DNA of 64,000 nt. It comes from Congeria kusceri (lineage: Eukaryota > Mollusca > Bivalvia > Myida > Dreissenidae). Location of the stretch: positions 52,486,410-52,550,409 of the forward strand of contig CM051033.1 of NCBI GenBank assembly GCA_027627225.1. Reading direction: 5' to 3'. A program made the translations under genes and the position numbers. Shown piece by piece: positions 11,400 through 25,828 of the stretch (its first letter is position 1; every line of letters starts with the position of its first letter). The notes under the pieces were generated by a model. That model was given only the letters and a program-made list of their open reading frames with translations, made no database searches and had not been told where the DNA came from.

Positions 11400-11758
11400 C
11401 ACTCCTCAAATCGTGTCGCAAAAGACAGAATGGGTCATCAACACATCAACACAGAAAGCAGAAGTACCCTTCCGGCTTTCGAGGGACGAACAACAAACCT
11501 GTTTACGTAACAATTGTACTTTAAGGTAATAAAAACCCCGATTGTTTTGTGCTTTAAACAACATTTTCTGTGTACGTGTTACTCCCTGTATCGGTAAAGT
11601 TTCCACGTTATTGAATAAAAATAGGCAAAGCAACTTGGCCAGACACGTAGCAAGAAGGAACAATAACAGATTCATATTTCTGATAAATATAATTATTCAT
11701 ATTTCTTTATCGCGAAATCTGCAAGATGATAGACAGATATGCAGCTGATTTATGAGCA

Positions 11759-12062
11759 TTTTTCCTTAAGTTGTTCTACAACAAAACTCAGAGTGAGACC
11801 TGTTCCTATTGTGTCGCTCTTGCTATGATATATTGGTCGGCCAAAAGAGCAAGATGCTCGTTTACTGAGCATCATGCTTGTTCATTTAGCATAATGCTCC
11901 ACCTTACGAGCATGATGCTCGTTTCTATGAGCATGATGCTGTCTAAGATTTTAAAGATCCTAATCGTACTTCATAGATTTGAGACCAATATATCATAGCA
12001 AGAGCGACACAATAGGAACAGGTCTCACTCTGAGTTTTGTTGTAGAACAACTTAAGGAAAAA
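11759..12062. mobile_element. Fold-back element with perfect 80-bp arms
   Basis: Bases 11759-11838 and 11983-12062 are exact reverse complements over all 80 bp. The left arm starts TTTTTCCTTAAGTTGTTC. The 144-bp centre holds about five diverged GAGCATnATGCTC-type palindromes. No coding capacity is visible and no clear target duplication was found. Perfect arms suggest recent insertion or ongoing arm homogenisation. A transcript across it would fold into an 80-bp RNA hairpin. Confidence 0.85.
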
Positions 12063-12929
12063 TAATATATTTTCAGTAATTCAAAAAAAAACTATGGTAA
12101 GAAACAATTGTAATGATGAAAATTAGGGGAGATTACTTCAATAAAGTTGAATGCATTTATGAATGAGTAAATGAATGAATGCATGAATCAATGAATCAAT
12201 AAATAAATAGATGCCTAAAAATCAAATAAATAAATAAATACGCGATTTAACTTAACAAAAACAAAAAGCAGGTGTACAATAATGCTCTTGTAAAAACCCT
12301 AGATATTTATTTTAATTTAAAGTAATTCATATTTTATACAGCAAAAATGAGTTAAAAGGGCTTCAAATAACGTTTGATAGCATCATGTAATCTTTTTTCA
12401 CACTAACGGAGGAACGTTTATGGCTGTTGTATACGGCTTTCGTTTTTGTAAAGGTCAAAACCAAGTAAAAATTGACTTGTTTAAGATATTAAGAGACTAT
12501 TTAGCATTGCACATGCCAACTGAAGGTATTGTCTATTTGAAAAATGACACAAAATGCAAATATGTTTAGTAGCTCATTTAGCGATTCTGCATACGACCAG
12601 GTGGTGTTACAAAGACACGAAAGGGCATATGATATAATTGCGTTATGAGTAGTATTTCTAATTTTTCAGATAATGAGACTTTATAATATGTCAGAGCAAA
12701 TTTCTCACTGGCTGATTCGAATGGATTGTACATAATAATTCACTGAAAAGTGTGTATGTCTTACTTAATAAAATCCTTCTTCACCGATATTGCACTGATT
12801 GTGACTTTCCCACTGTTAAATAAACATGCTTTTAGAGACGGCAAATATATTTTACTTCTATTGAATATACTATGGACAGTTTTTATTTGATTTTCGGATC
12901 CAGTGATAATTTTGCTTTTGAAGCAATAG
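12063..12929. other. Intergenic with GAAT/AAAT short tandem repeat
   Basis: Bases 12150-12240 are a degenerate tetranucleotide tract (GAAT, then AAAT). I see nothing else recognisable. Confidence 0.6.
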
Positions 12930-14107
12930 TAGTTCTCTTAAAAACTTACATATCTGGTATGGAAAAACTTACATCTCTCGAATGGACAACACTAACCGAT
13001 TGAATAAACTGCGGGTCACAAACAATAGAAGCGCGTGCACAAACAACTGCTCAAACCGGACAGCCATTACGGGAGTTATTTTTACATACCTGGCTTTATA
13101 TTCGTGCGGCATTTTGACGTTACGCCTTTTTTCACAAGCCACAGTTTGAATTCCGTATTTTACACCACGTATCTAATTGCCCAAGACAGGTTGTTGTAGG
13201 CTCGTAATTCTTTCTGATGTTGGAATGTTGTTGCTTTTTCTTTCAAGAAATCCAACTTTATATTTTTTACAAAATAAGACAACTTCACAGGTGAAACAAA
13301 ACTTGTTCACCACGTTCTGTTTCCTATGATTGAGGGAAAAATTGCTGAAACGGTTTGCTCTGTTGTTCAAAAAGCAACTACATTAAAACAAGATTAATGA
13401 CAAAAGTAAATTAATTACACATTTGCTTTACATTTCTTATAATTCTGGATAAAATATCGCGAGTTTACCAGTTTTGTTTGTTTCGTTATATACACATATC
13501 AAGTAGAACATTTATTTCACATATACACATATATCCAACATGTTGTTCCGGTTTTACTGCACTAACGGTTTAACACTATACGACTACAACTATTAAGATA
13601 AGTCGGTGACTTCTGCTTGGAATGGATCAACGCTGGGGGTAGATTGCTGGAGATTCTCCGTCAATCAACACTTAGTGGTTAATAGACAGAAACATATGCA
13701 ACAAATATTCGTTTTATTTTCTGTTACATGAACTGTTTATATTCGCTGTAACGAATATCGTGTATTAATAGATTACACGCCAACCTTGTTAGATAGAGAT
13801 CGTGATACGTTCGTACGTCTTAATGACACAGTGTTTGCTTATGATCAGACCTTGTGTTGTTACCTGGTGGTTATGGTTTATTGTGATCACAATGTATTCT
13901 TGGCGATGCCGTCTATTAATTAACCGCTGTCTGGGAGATTATATTATTGTTTTATATACGTGGAAGCGGAAACGATTAATACCGTTAAAACTCAGCGCAT
14001 GCGTGCTTACTGATTTGTGTTGAAGTTAATTGCTTTATTGTATTTTATATACGAAGTTTAAGGTTTTAATTATCGTCCTATTAAAAATATGCATATATTA
14101 GATATAA

Positions 14108-14274
14108 CCACGACGATTAAAGACACAGAATAAAATCATTGCTGAAAAGAAAATTACTGTTAGATGCAAACTATTTTTTCAAACGTATGACCACGACGAT
14201 TAAAGACACAGAATAAAATCATTGCAGAAAAGAAAATTACTGTTGTATGCAAACTATTTTTTCAAATGTATGAC
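14108..14274 (+). repeat. 83-bp tandem duplication
   Basis: Two adjacent 83-bp copies start CACGACGATTAAAGACACAG and differ at about four positions. They lie inside copy 1 of the large duplication and are absent from copies 2 and 3. Confidence 0.85.
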
Positions 14275-14630
14275 GTCATGTTGGTATGATTATGGATTCC
14301 ATGTAAGTTATATAAATTTAATAAGTTAATATCACTAGATCTTTTCAACGTGTTATTAACATCACTTTGATTTCACTTCTTTAATACAATATTTTATTCC
14401 GTAAAACTGATGTGATGGTAACATCATTTTGGGCCACTTACACTAATTCACCATTTCCATAAAGTAACTTGATAAACACAGTTGTTCAAATGTCAACACA
14501 GTTTTACTTCGGCTGTAATTCCCATGAAACTTTACAGATTTTGACAGATCTACGATTTATTTATTCAAATCGATTCATTTATCAAACTCGTATTTTTATT
14601 ATCGGTCTCAGCTGTTTTGTAAAGTGACCA

Positions 14631-14760
14631 TACATGTGGTCCTGCGTGCAAAAGAACCTTCGTAAAATACAAAGTATCCCGTACCGGTTATACACATGTG
14701 TGGTCCTGCGTGTAAAAGAACCTTCGTAAAATACGAAGTATCCCGTACCGGTTATACTAT
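14631..14760 (+). repeat. 64-bp tandem duplication
   Basis: Two adjacent 64-bp copies begin TGTGGTCCTGCGTG and run through GTACCGGTTATAC, with only a few mismatches. Confidence 0.85.
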
Positions 14761-15150
14761 GCTCCAAGTTTGGTCTGAAAAGCTTTACAGACTAAAGACA
14801 CTGTTCAGAAGGAGTTATTGCATACCAATACAAACTGTACCGCACATTTTGTACGACGTATTTTACAACCAGAAGTAAATATAAGATCCCCGTACTATCA
14901 GCGGTACTTTACAATGTAAATACAGAAAGCGTGCAAGAAGAGATATCGCACCACAAATATGTCCCGAGAAATGAGTTGCAGATTTCTATCGCTTACGTCG
15001 TTATTCCGACATTTCACACATTCGGTGCATGTTTTGTGTGTCGTTTTCCCGCGCATTTCCATCGTTTAGTGAAAGGGTTTACGGCGTTGCTTAAAGAGAA
15101 TATGTTGGAAAAACATCACTGCGATATAATATTTTATTAAACGTCACATC

Positions 15151-16785
15151 CAGCAACATCGGCAGCACAAACAACAACATCCACATTGTATTAACGCTGG
15201 TGAATACAATTGTTTATGATACATGCTACGTAGTAATATGGCACGGTTTAAATACTAGAGCAATTCCGATTATTATCGAACAGATGGTTTTCGACCCTCT
15301 TCCGATACCCTACATTTAAATGTTATGCAAACACTTACTACGTCACCATTACTCGAAAAAAACAAGATATAACTTTATCGTCAAAGCTATTGTCAAAGTA
15401 AATTGGAATATATGTTGCATGGGCATAATTATTGGTGTCATTAGGAGAACAATGTGTTTGCCCATGTTTTAGCTATCTTAAGTCTTTTGTCAGTGTTAAA
15501 ATAATTGAAAACTATGATGATACAACTATGATTATATATATATAACTATATATACTACTACTATTTCTACAACTGCTTCTAATATAACTGTATTAAAAAA
15601 TCTGAAATACAATAAGTCAAACCAAGTCAATCTTTTGGATTTTATTTGCACTTCATAATCAAATAGTTTAAATGTTATAACATTTACTGCAATATTCACA
15701 ATTTTATATTTGCAAATGATGAAAAAGAGCCATAACTTGTGAACAAAATTGTTTTTAACATATAATCCCTTTGGAGAATAATTACTGTCATAAGTGCATC
15801 AAATTTTCATTTATATTGCTATTAAGAGAATGCACGTTCAGAAAAGTGTGCCTAAACATACAGAGTGACGGAAAGAGAGACGGACGAACAGAGGGTTGTT
15901 TGCGGTATTAGCCCCGTGCTGTGCAGGAATATAATAATTTGACGCACAATTTGTATATGTATTGGTTGTTTATTGGCGCAATTGTTATTGTTTTTTTTGC
16001 CGCATAAACATGGTAACGTTTATACGTTGATAATCAGGACATAATCAAATCCGGTCAAGTTTATGCGGCGACGTACATGTCGGGCGTTTCAATACTCCTT
16101 AGTACTACACAGAAAAAGACAATATAACAGTTATTCGCATTATGTCTTAACGAACGACATGGGAATACGTGTATGGTCTCTTACAACAACCATTATCAAA
16201 GATTATCGATAAAACTGATAAAAGTGCTACAAAACACGTATATTCCAACTATTGATTTTTAAAATGACCGTTTTGTTTATGCACAGTCACGCTAGAAACA
16301 ATATTCAGCAATAATATAATCTCTATAATTACAGGAAATATTTGTAAAAATATAAATCATAAGGGTATTTTAAAAATGAATGAATGAATGAATGGATGAA
16401 TGCTGCAGATAGAGTAAGGAAAAGATGAATTAAAGAATGGAGAAATGAGAGGGCTGTATTGAAAATAAAGTTTCTGTCTCCTTTATTCTACCTTTTCTGC
16501 GAAAATGTCAAAAACAAGTCATAACTGACTCGTCATAGACAGTAAATACACTAGTTAGCTTGAAAACAGGTAAACCAAAGTTCAGCTTCATCTACAAAAT
16601 ACATAAAATGCAGCTTATTTAATATGTTTGATGTTGCATATAAGCCGTGTTTCAAGGAAATGACAAGACAAATGATGTTTCCATGAACGATATAAACTAA
16701 ATGTTTAAATGAAGAGAATATATAGTAATGTTTTAATGTGTTGTCAGAATGAAAACAATCAGTATAAAATTCAATCATCTAATGA
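15151..16785. other. Intergenic, nothing recognised
   Basis: AT-rich sequence with a short GAATGAAT tetranucleotide run near 16376-16400. No exon-like open frame, RNA gene or inverted-repeat element was identified. Confidence 0.4.
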
Positions 16786-17225
<440 letters not shown>

Positions 17226-20200
17226 ATAAGAATAATCTTGTTATTTCACAAACAGTAGAACACAAAATAAAGGTTAACAGAGACAGCCACAAACTTATGG
17301 ACTTGTTTGGTTTTAAGAATATTTCATAATTTTTTTTCAAGAAACTTTATTGATACTGGCCCATGCACTTGCTAAGTCAAGATAAGAAGCTGGCCCATCG
17401 TACATATATGATTTCCCAATTATCTGAATAGTATTGTGTTACTATTTTCAGGTTGAAATCTCAATTTTTATATCTGGAAAATAATATTGATATCTGATAT
17501 TTTACATTTTGTGTTTGTCTTTTATATTAAAAAAATACTTTTTATCTATACCAGTTGATATTAGATGGTTCATATTTGATAATATATGTTTGAGATATAT
17601 AGTTGTTATTGTTAAACTGACCGTTTTTCACATTTACTTTAATACGTCTGCTGCTCTTGAATTAATCGTAATTCCTAAAAGTAAACGTACATGTTCAATA
17701 TGAAGAACACTAATCAAAGTAACAGAAATGAGAATTAAACCCCGACCTTGCACACGATTGGCACATGTGCCAACTACTGCGCTAACCGGGAACATTTACG
17801 GCATTTATGTTTACATACCTGGCTTTATATCCGTGAGGCATTTTGACGTTGACCACTACAAAGAAATATGTCCAGCGTATTATCCCATATCATACAACTC
17901 GTATCTTATTACAGAATACCTATTATGTAAGGCTCGTATTTCTTTTGATGTTGGTAAGATGTTCCTTTTTCTTTTAAGAAATCCAGCTTTATATATTATA
18001 TAAATACGACCACTTTGAAGAAGGTTTCGAAGTGAAATGAAACTCGTTCACCACGTTCTGTTACCTATGATGGATGTATACATTGACAAAACGCTTGTTA
18101 TGTTGTTGTAAAAACGTTGTACAGTTAGACAAGATTAATGACAAAAAGTAATTAATTACACATTTGCTCTACATTTATTTTGATTTCTTTATAAAAAATG
18201 CCATTTTAACAGTTTTAATAGTTTTGTTACAAATACATAACATGTAGAACATTTATTTCACATTTACATAAATATCCAATGTTATACTGGTGTATAGGAT
18301 TAATTGTGATCCGAATATTCACACTTTTCGAACAACTACTCCACTAACTGTTCAACGCTATACGACAACCACTATTAAGACAGGCCGGTGACTACCGCTG
18401 GTAATGGATAAACGCTGGGGGAAGATTCCCGGAGATTCCACCCCAATCAACGCTCAGTGGTTCATAGACAGCAACATATGCAAAAATATGTTCATTTTGT
18501 TTTACATGACATGAACTGGTTTCATTCGTTGTAACAAATATGTTTGGTAAAAGATTATACGTCAACCTTGTTAGATAGACATCTTAATACGTTCGTACGT
18601 CTTAGTGACACAGTGTTTGCTTATAACCAGACTTTTTGTTTTTACCTGGTGGTTATGGTTTATGGTATATGCAATGTATTCTTGGCGCTGCAGTCTATTT
18701 ATTAACAGCTGTCTGGAAAAATATATTATTGTTTTATATACGTAGAAGCGGAAAAGGTAACAACCGGTAAACTAAAGCGCATGTGTGTTTACTGATTTGT
18801 GTTTAATGTAATTGTTTTTATATAAAGCTTAATTAGAGTTATTGTCTCATTAAAAATGTATTAGCTGTTATAATGACGATTAAGAAGAGCTTTGCAAAAT
18901 AGGAAATATTATTTGCAAACAAATTTTTAAAGTTTATGACGTCATGTTATATCATAAAGTATATTTCAGTGAAATGTATTTTAGAAACAAATTTTTTTCT
19001 TATTCACTTGTTTCTTTTCAATGTGTTATAAACATGCTCTACACTGCACTTTAATTTCGTTACTTGACAAAACAACATTGTATTTCGTAAAACTGATGCG
19101 ATAGCAACATTATGTTGGGTCGCTTGCACTTATTCACCATTTTGTTTAATAACTTGCATATATTCATCAGTTACATAACATAACTTGCAATTCAACCCGG
19201 CTGTTCAAATGAAAACTTTTTCACAATTTGCAATTTTTGTATATTCGAACTGAAACAATCTTTTTCCTATCTACGAGTCTTTTTTTATCAATCCCGTGTT
19301 TTAACTACAATACATTTTGTACCACGTACTTAACCGCCAAAACTAAAGGAATCCGAGAAAAACTCAATAATCTGCAGCTGTCTATGCTGTGCCTCATAAT
19401 TTTTCTGACCTCTTTACAGAATAACGACACTGCAAAAAGACTTATTCCTCATCAACTTTTATCGCATATTTTGCGGGACTTACTTTACAGTCAGAAGTAA
19501 CGGTGCAATTAGGACGCCGTATTGTCTGAGGTACTTTACAGTGTAAATACAGAAAGCGTGCAAGAAGAGATAATCCCCCCCCCCCCCACACACACACAAA
19601 TATGTCCCCAGAAACGAGTCTCAGATTGCTATCCCCAACATCGTTAATAAATAATCCGACATTTCACACATTCGCTGCATGTTTTGTGAGTCTCTTTCCC
19701 ACGCAATTCCGCATATCGTGTAAATATTACCGGCGTTGTTTAAAGGAACTATGTTTGTAATAGATTATTTAAGTTAAACTCATCAATTTCAACAACAACG
19801 GAAACGATTATTGTAATGTCGCTTAATTTTCGTGTAATTCGCGGTCCGAACAGAGAGCGAAATAAGACGCCGCTTAAGGTTTTTTGTTTCACGATTATAT
19901 GTAAAGGAAAAAAATGCCTCAATTTAAAAACGAACGAATAAGTCTTTTTTTTTACAACAATGCGCGAAATGTAGACTTGTAGTGAATTTTAGCGAACTGG
20001 TTTATGAACAATTTAAAACCATGTCGTAGTGGTACTTTATATGATATGATAATAATGAACATTCTTTTTTAACTCTTTATATTATCGTTTGTTTCCAAAA
20101 GTGCATATTCATTTATGTTTCAGTTTCTTTACTTTTTGACGAAAAAAATTAATAAAGCGAAGTACATCTTATTACACCCGCCAAAGAAGGGTTACAGCAG

Positions 20201-20549
20201 TAATGTGTCGGCAATAAAACGGCGGAGCATAACTGCGATATTTTCCTATTCTACGTCTGTGGTTGCAAGTACGTTTTCGACATAACTTCCTGATTACAGT
20301 CTTCTCGAGGAAGTTATTGCATTGCATTTCATAATAAACTCATCAAACATATTATGCATTCATTATTTCTGAGGTGCCAGGAAAAGCATATTGAAGTACC
20401 GTTTCATAAATGTTTGTCAGTAGTCAAACTAGATTCCACCTTCGAAGCAAGAATAAGAAAGACACGTGTGCGGTTAAAGCGATATATCCATCTTATCGAA
20501 AACAATCTTAAAAAGAAAATGAGGTGGTATCAGTTGCATCATAATCAGA

Positions 20550-20829
20550 AGCATCACCATCATCACCATTATTATAAACATCATCATCATCAGCATCATC
20601 GTCATCACCATTATCACAATCATCATCGTCATTACCATAGTCATCATGATCATCATCACCATCCTCGCATTCATCGCCTTAACCGTCATAATCATTTTCA
20701 TCATCATCATCATCATCATCAACATAATTATATCATAATCATCATCATCATCATCATCATTATCATCATTATCATCATCACCACCATCATTATCATCATC
20801 ATCAACATCAGTAGTAGTAGAAGTAGTAA

Positions 20830-20903
<74 letters not shown>

Positions 20904-20960
20904 ATAGTAGTAGTAGTTGTTGTTGTTGTTGTTGTTGTTGTTGCTGATGTAGTAGTAGTA
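20550..20960 (+). repeat. (CAT)n-(TAG)n-(TTG)n array
   Basis: CAT-type trinucleotides change to about 120 bp of TAG near 20810 and then to a short TTG block. The His-rich, Ile-rich and Ser-rich frame across it is not a gene. The homologous array in copy 3 (25635-25880) is much shorter. Confidence 0.95.
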
Positions 20961-21574
20961 GTGGTAGTTGTTCAAGTCGCAGATTTGGTATAAACAATAA
21001 TAGCTATTTAATGGTGATTATATATATACATGTAACACGCGTCATTTAACTATTATATACCTAAAAACAGCAGTGCACCAAATTTGCTATACTATTTTTC
21101 AGTTACCAATTTAGCTACGCTTTGACATAGTTGCGTACTGTACCATAATACCACCACCGCGAGATTGAGCGTGAAAGCAAATTGGTAAGATGCCACTGTA
21201 TTCTTGGTATTATGTACAAAGACTGCTGTTAACCCCACACACTTTATGACGTTCGTCCGCTTGTTTGTTTGCCAACTATTACTGAATGCCCAGGCCTTTA
21301 CCGAGTGTTAATAGCAAATGGTCACTGTGATATTGTTTACTTAACATCATACTTATTTATCAGCAACATGTTACAGATACTGGGGACGGAAATATAAACA
21401 GGGCTTACTAAAGCGCTGTGTGTATATATATTCAAACATACTGACAACTGTGATTGAAATTTCCTTCTTTAAATATATCTATGAATTTACCAGATAATTT
21501 TTTTTTTCTGGGCAAAGAAATGCTCGTACATAACCAAGGCGCATCATATATAGACTTTAGGCGTGGTGGTATAC

Positions 21575-22080
21575 ACATATATTGCAAGACACTATTAACC
21601 ACCTGGTTCTTGGATTGATTCATATAGTCCATTGTGTGATACCTTGAGGTTAAAATCATATACAATTAGTGTGTGTGTTTTTTTGTCACAAAAACATGTA
21701 TTGAACTGATTAAAAGGGAATTTCATGCCAACAAAAACTAACAGATATACGTTTATGACTAAACACTATGTCACATATGGTGGCCAATTGATTTCCGCGT
21801 TTTATAATGGCTAACTCATATTTTGATACATATTGCAAGACACTATTAACCACCTGGTTGTTGGATTGATTCATATAGTCCATTGTGTGATACCTTGAGG
21901 TTAAAATCATATAAAATTAGTGTGTTTTTTTGTCAGAAAAACATGTATTGAACTGATTAAAAGGGAATTTCATGCCAACTAAATCTAACAGATATACGTT
22001 TATGACTAAACACTATGTCACATATGGTGGCCAATTGATTGCCGCGTTTTTTAATGGCTAACTCATATTTTGATATATAT
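21575..22080 (+). repeat. 251-bp tandem duplication inside copy 2
   Basis: The stretch from ATTGCAAGACACTATTAACC through ATGGCTAACTCATATTTTGAT occurs twice in a row (starts near 21584 and 21835), nearly identical. Copy 3 has it only once (about 26470-26715), so this duplication came after the large one. Confidence 0.85.
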
Positions 22081-23209
22081 TTGAATGCCAATTATAAACT
22101 GACGTAAAACCTACTTAGCAATAACACAGTTCCCATAGATATTCTTTTCATGGGAATAGGTCCGTATATTTTGCGTACGGTGATAACAGAGAGACACGTG
22201 AATAAAAACCAACGCCTGAGAAAATATAAACTCCTTGTCGAGGTGATACGAAACTACTTTCAAACATCGTCTTTATAATTGTGTGTATACAATTAAAAAC
22301 AACATATTTATAGTTTACAATAGCAATATTGACAATTTTTGTCGTTTGATATACTAGACCGAAGTGCAATTTAAAAATAACAACAACAACAACAACGACT
22401 TGTTGTATTAAGATGATATATAGTTTATATATCCTCGTCAGGTAATACAGACGCGTCCATATGATGATTTTGCCATTTGTACGAGATGTATTTCTCAAGC
22501 TATCGAAAGAACACTTATTTTAATACATTGCTTTAGCTTGCATATTGCAAGCTTTCTTGCATTAACTCGGCTAACAATTAATTAGCTGCAAAACATTACT
22601 AGAATGAAAAGTATATCTAATAATTTTAACATGATTGAGATATATGTGGAGAAGTCCATTTGAGCTGAGGTCTGTACTTGTATCGTTCGAAGGGACACAA
22701 TCGATGTATGTCTAAGGCAATTTCCTGGGCAAATTATTTGCCCTCATGCTTGCACGCTGTTCAATTCACTTTCTTTGCCCATGAACTGGATACACAATAG
22801 CTAATGTATACAACATATTTGCGTTGGTATTTTCACACTTTTCAGTTGTCCATGACAATGCAAGAAATAAGTTAATAAAAATATTGTAAAAAAGTGAGCG
22901 GCAATGGGTCGCTCACAATTATAGATAAGTATATTAAATAATGTATGTATAACATAGAAACAATCTAACGCATTTGACCGTTATTAATACAAAACCTTTT
23001 TAGTATATGGATTACTTGGAGGTATATAATAATGGAAACGATTATATTATTGTTGAATGTTGTGGGTTAAGTTAATACAAACAAGCTACTTCAAGTACAG
23101 TAATGGTTTACGAAGAAGGACTTTCGTTGCATATATTGTCAGAAAAACATTCAACTGTTAGAAACATTGCATCGTGACGCGTGAGTTGCAACATGTTTAC
23201 ATTTATTAG

Positions 23210-25771
23210 TTCATATTAGATAGTTCATATTTGATAATTTGTTTGATATCTAAAGCTTTTATTGTTGAACTGACTATTTTTCACATTTTATTTAATACGT
23301 ATGCTGCTCTTGAATTAATCGGAATTCCTTAAAGGAAACGTGTATGTTCAATATGAAGAACTCCAATCAAAGTAACAGAACGGCGATCAAAGCCCGACCG
23401 TGCACACGATTGGCACCTGTGCAAACTACTGCGCGAACGACACATTTACAGCATTAATGTTTACATACCTGGCTTTATATCCGTGAGGCATTTTGACGAT
23501 GACCACTACTTCACAAAGAAATATGTCCAGCGTGTTATCCCATATAATACAACTCGTATCGTATTACAGAATACCTATTATGTAAGGCTCGTACTTCTTT
23601 TGCTGTTGGTAAGATGTTCCTTTTTCGTTCAAGAAATCCAGCTTTTACATGACATGAACTGGTTTCATTCGTTGTAACAAATATGTTTGGTAAAAGATTA
23701 CACGTCAACCTTGTTAGATAGACATCATAATACGTTCGTACGTCTTAGTGACACAGTGTTTGCTTATAACCAGACTTTTTGTTTTTACCTGGTGGTTATG
23801 GTTTATGGTGTATACAATGTATTCTTGGCGCTGCAGTCTATTTATCAACCGCTGTCTGGAAAAATATATTATTGTTTTATATACGTAGAAGCGGAAAAGG
23901 TAACAACCGGTAAACTAAAGCGCATGTGTGTTTACTGATTTGTGGTTAAGGTAATTGTTTTCATATGAAGCTTAATTATAGTTATTGTCTCATTAAAAAT
24001 GTATTAGCTATTATAATGACGATTCAAAAGAGCTTTGCAACATAGGAAATATTATTTGCAAACTAATTTTTTATGTTTATGACGTCATGTTATACCATAA
24101 AGTATATTTCAGTGAAATGTATTTTAAAAACAAATTTGTTTGTTATTAATATCACTTGTTTCTTTTCAATGTGTTATAAACATGCTCTACACTGCACTTT
24201 GATTTCGTTACTTGAAAAAACAACATTGTATTTCGTAAAACTGATGCGATAGCAACATTATGTTGGGTCGCTTGCACTTATTCACCATTTTGTTTAATAA
24301 CTTGCATATATTCATCAGTTACATAAAATAACTTGCAATTCAACCCGGCTGTTCAAATGAAAACTTTTTAACAATTTGCAATTTTTGTATATTCGAACTG
24401 AAACAATCTTTTTCCTATCTACGTGTTTTAACTACAATACATTTTGTCCACGTAATTAACCGCCAAAACTAAAGGAATCCGAGAACAACTCAACAATCCG
24501 CAGCTGTCTGTGCTGTGCCTCATAATTTTTCTGACCTCTTTACAGAATCACGACACTGCAAAAAGACTTATTCCTCATCAACTTATATTTTGTGGGACTT
24601 ACTTTACAGTGAGAAGTAACGGTGCAATTAGATCGCCGTATTGTCTGCGGTACTTTACAGTGTAAATACAGAAAGCGTGCAAGAAGAGATATTCTCGCCC
24701 CCCCCCCCACACACACACACAAATCACGAGTATCAGATTGCTATACCCAACATCGTTAATAAATAATCCGACATTTCACACATTCGCTGCATGTTTTGTG
24801 AGTCTCTTTCCCACGCAATTCCGCATATCGTGTAAATATTACCGGCGTTGTTTAAAGGGACTATGTTTGTAATAGATTATTTAAGTTAAACTCATCAATT
24901 TCAAAAACAACGGAAACGATTATTGTAATGTCGCGTAATTTTCGTGTAATTCGCGGTCCGAACAGAGAGCGAAATATTAAGACGCCGCTTAAATTATTTT
25001 TTTCACGATTATATTTAAATGAAAAAATGCCTCAATTTAAGAACGAACGAATAAGTCTTTTTTTTTTACAACAATGCGCGAAATTTAGACTTTTAGTGAA
25101 TTTTAATGAACTGGTTTATGAACAATTTTAAAACCATGTCGTACTGGTACTTTATATGATAATAATGAACATTCATTTTTAACTCATTATATTATCGTTT
25201 TTTCCCAAAGTGCACATTCATTTATGTTTCAGTTTCTTTTGTTTTTGACGAAAAACAATAAAGCGACGTACATGTATAAGTACATCTTATCACACCCGCC
25301 AAAGAAGGGTTACAGCAGTAATGTGTCAGCAATAAAACGGCGGAGCGTAACTGCGATATTTTCCTACTTTACGTCTGTGGTTGCAAGTACGTTTTCGACA
25401 TAACTTTTGCATTTTATAATAAACTCATCAAACCTAGTATGCATTCATTCTTTCAGAGGTGCCAGGAAAAACCCTATTGAAGTACCGTTTCATAAATATG
25501 TGTCAGTAGTCAAACTAGATTCCACCTTCGAAGCAAGGGTACTACCTGAAGAAGAAAGACACGTGTGCGTTTAAAGCGATATATCCATCTTATCGAAAAC
25601 AATCTTAAAAAGAAAATAAGGTGGTGTCAGTTGCGTCATTATCATAAGCATCACCATCATCATCATTATTATAAGCATCATCATTATCATCATCATCATC
25701 GTCATCACCATCACCATCATCACAATTATCATCAGTAATAGTAGTAATAGTTGTAGTAGTAGAAGAAGAGA

Positions 25772-25828
<57 letters not shown>

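Larger units (their letters stand above)
12930..15150 (+). repeat. Three-copy duplicated block, copy 1 (partial)
   Basis: Segments here match copies 2 and 3 in the same order and orientation. Examples are TTTACATACCTGGCTTTATA near 13085 (17812 and 23460 in the others), a TTGTTCACCACGTTCTGTT-like stretch near 13303 (18046), the GGTGGTTATGGTTTAT stretch near 13866 (18650, 23788) and the ACAGAAAGCGTGCAAGAAGA stretch near 14920. Copy 1 is the most diverged. No conserved open frame is shared by the three copies, so I do not call a gene. Confidence 0.7.
17553..23070 (+). repeat. Three-copy duplicated block, copy 2 (most complete)
   Basis: Homology with copy 3 runs almost continuously from TTCATATTTGATAAT near 17567 to the ATTATTGTTGAATGTTG region near 23058. 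It includes an AT-rich 5' part, a CCC(C)n-CACACA run (19577), a CAT/TAG/TTG trinucleotide array (20550-20960) and a GTGAGCGGCAATGGGTCGCTC hairpin (22894). A tRNA-like minus-strand sequence lies near 17740-17810 (A-box-like TAGCGCAGTAGTTGGCAC). Open frames such as 17728-18003 and 19228-19500 are broken in copy 3, so no protein is supported. Confidence 0.8.

Noticed and set aside
17728..18003. 91-residue frame, and the frame at 19228-19500, as genes in the duplicated block
   Set aside because: The corresponding frames in copies 1 and 3 are interrupted, and no domain or splice signal supports them.
20354..20997. 197-residue His/Ile/Ser-rich frame and its Leu/Met-rich complement
   Set aside because: Most of the frame is the CAT-TAG-TTG array; the homologous region in copy 3 does not keep the frame.
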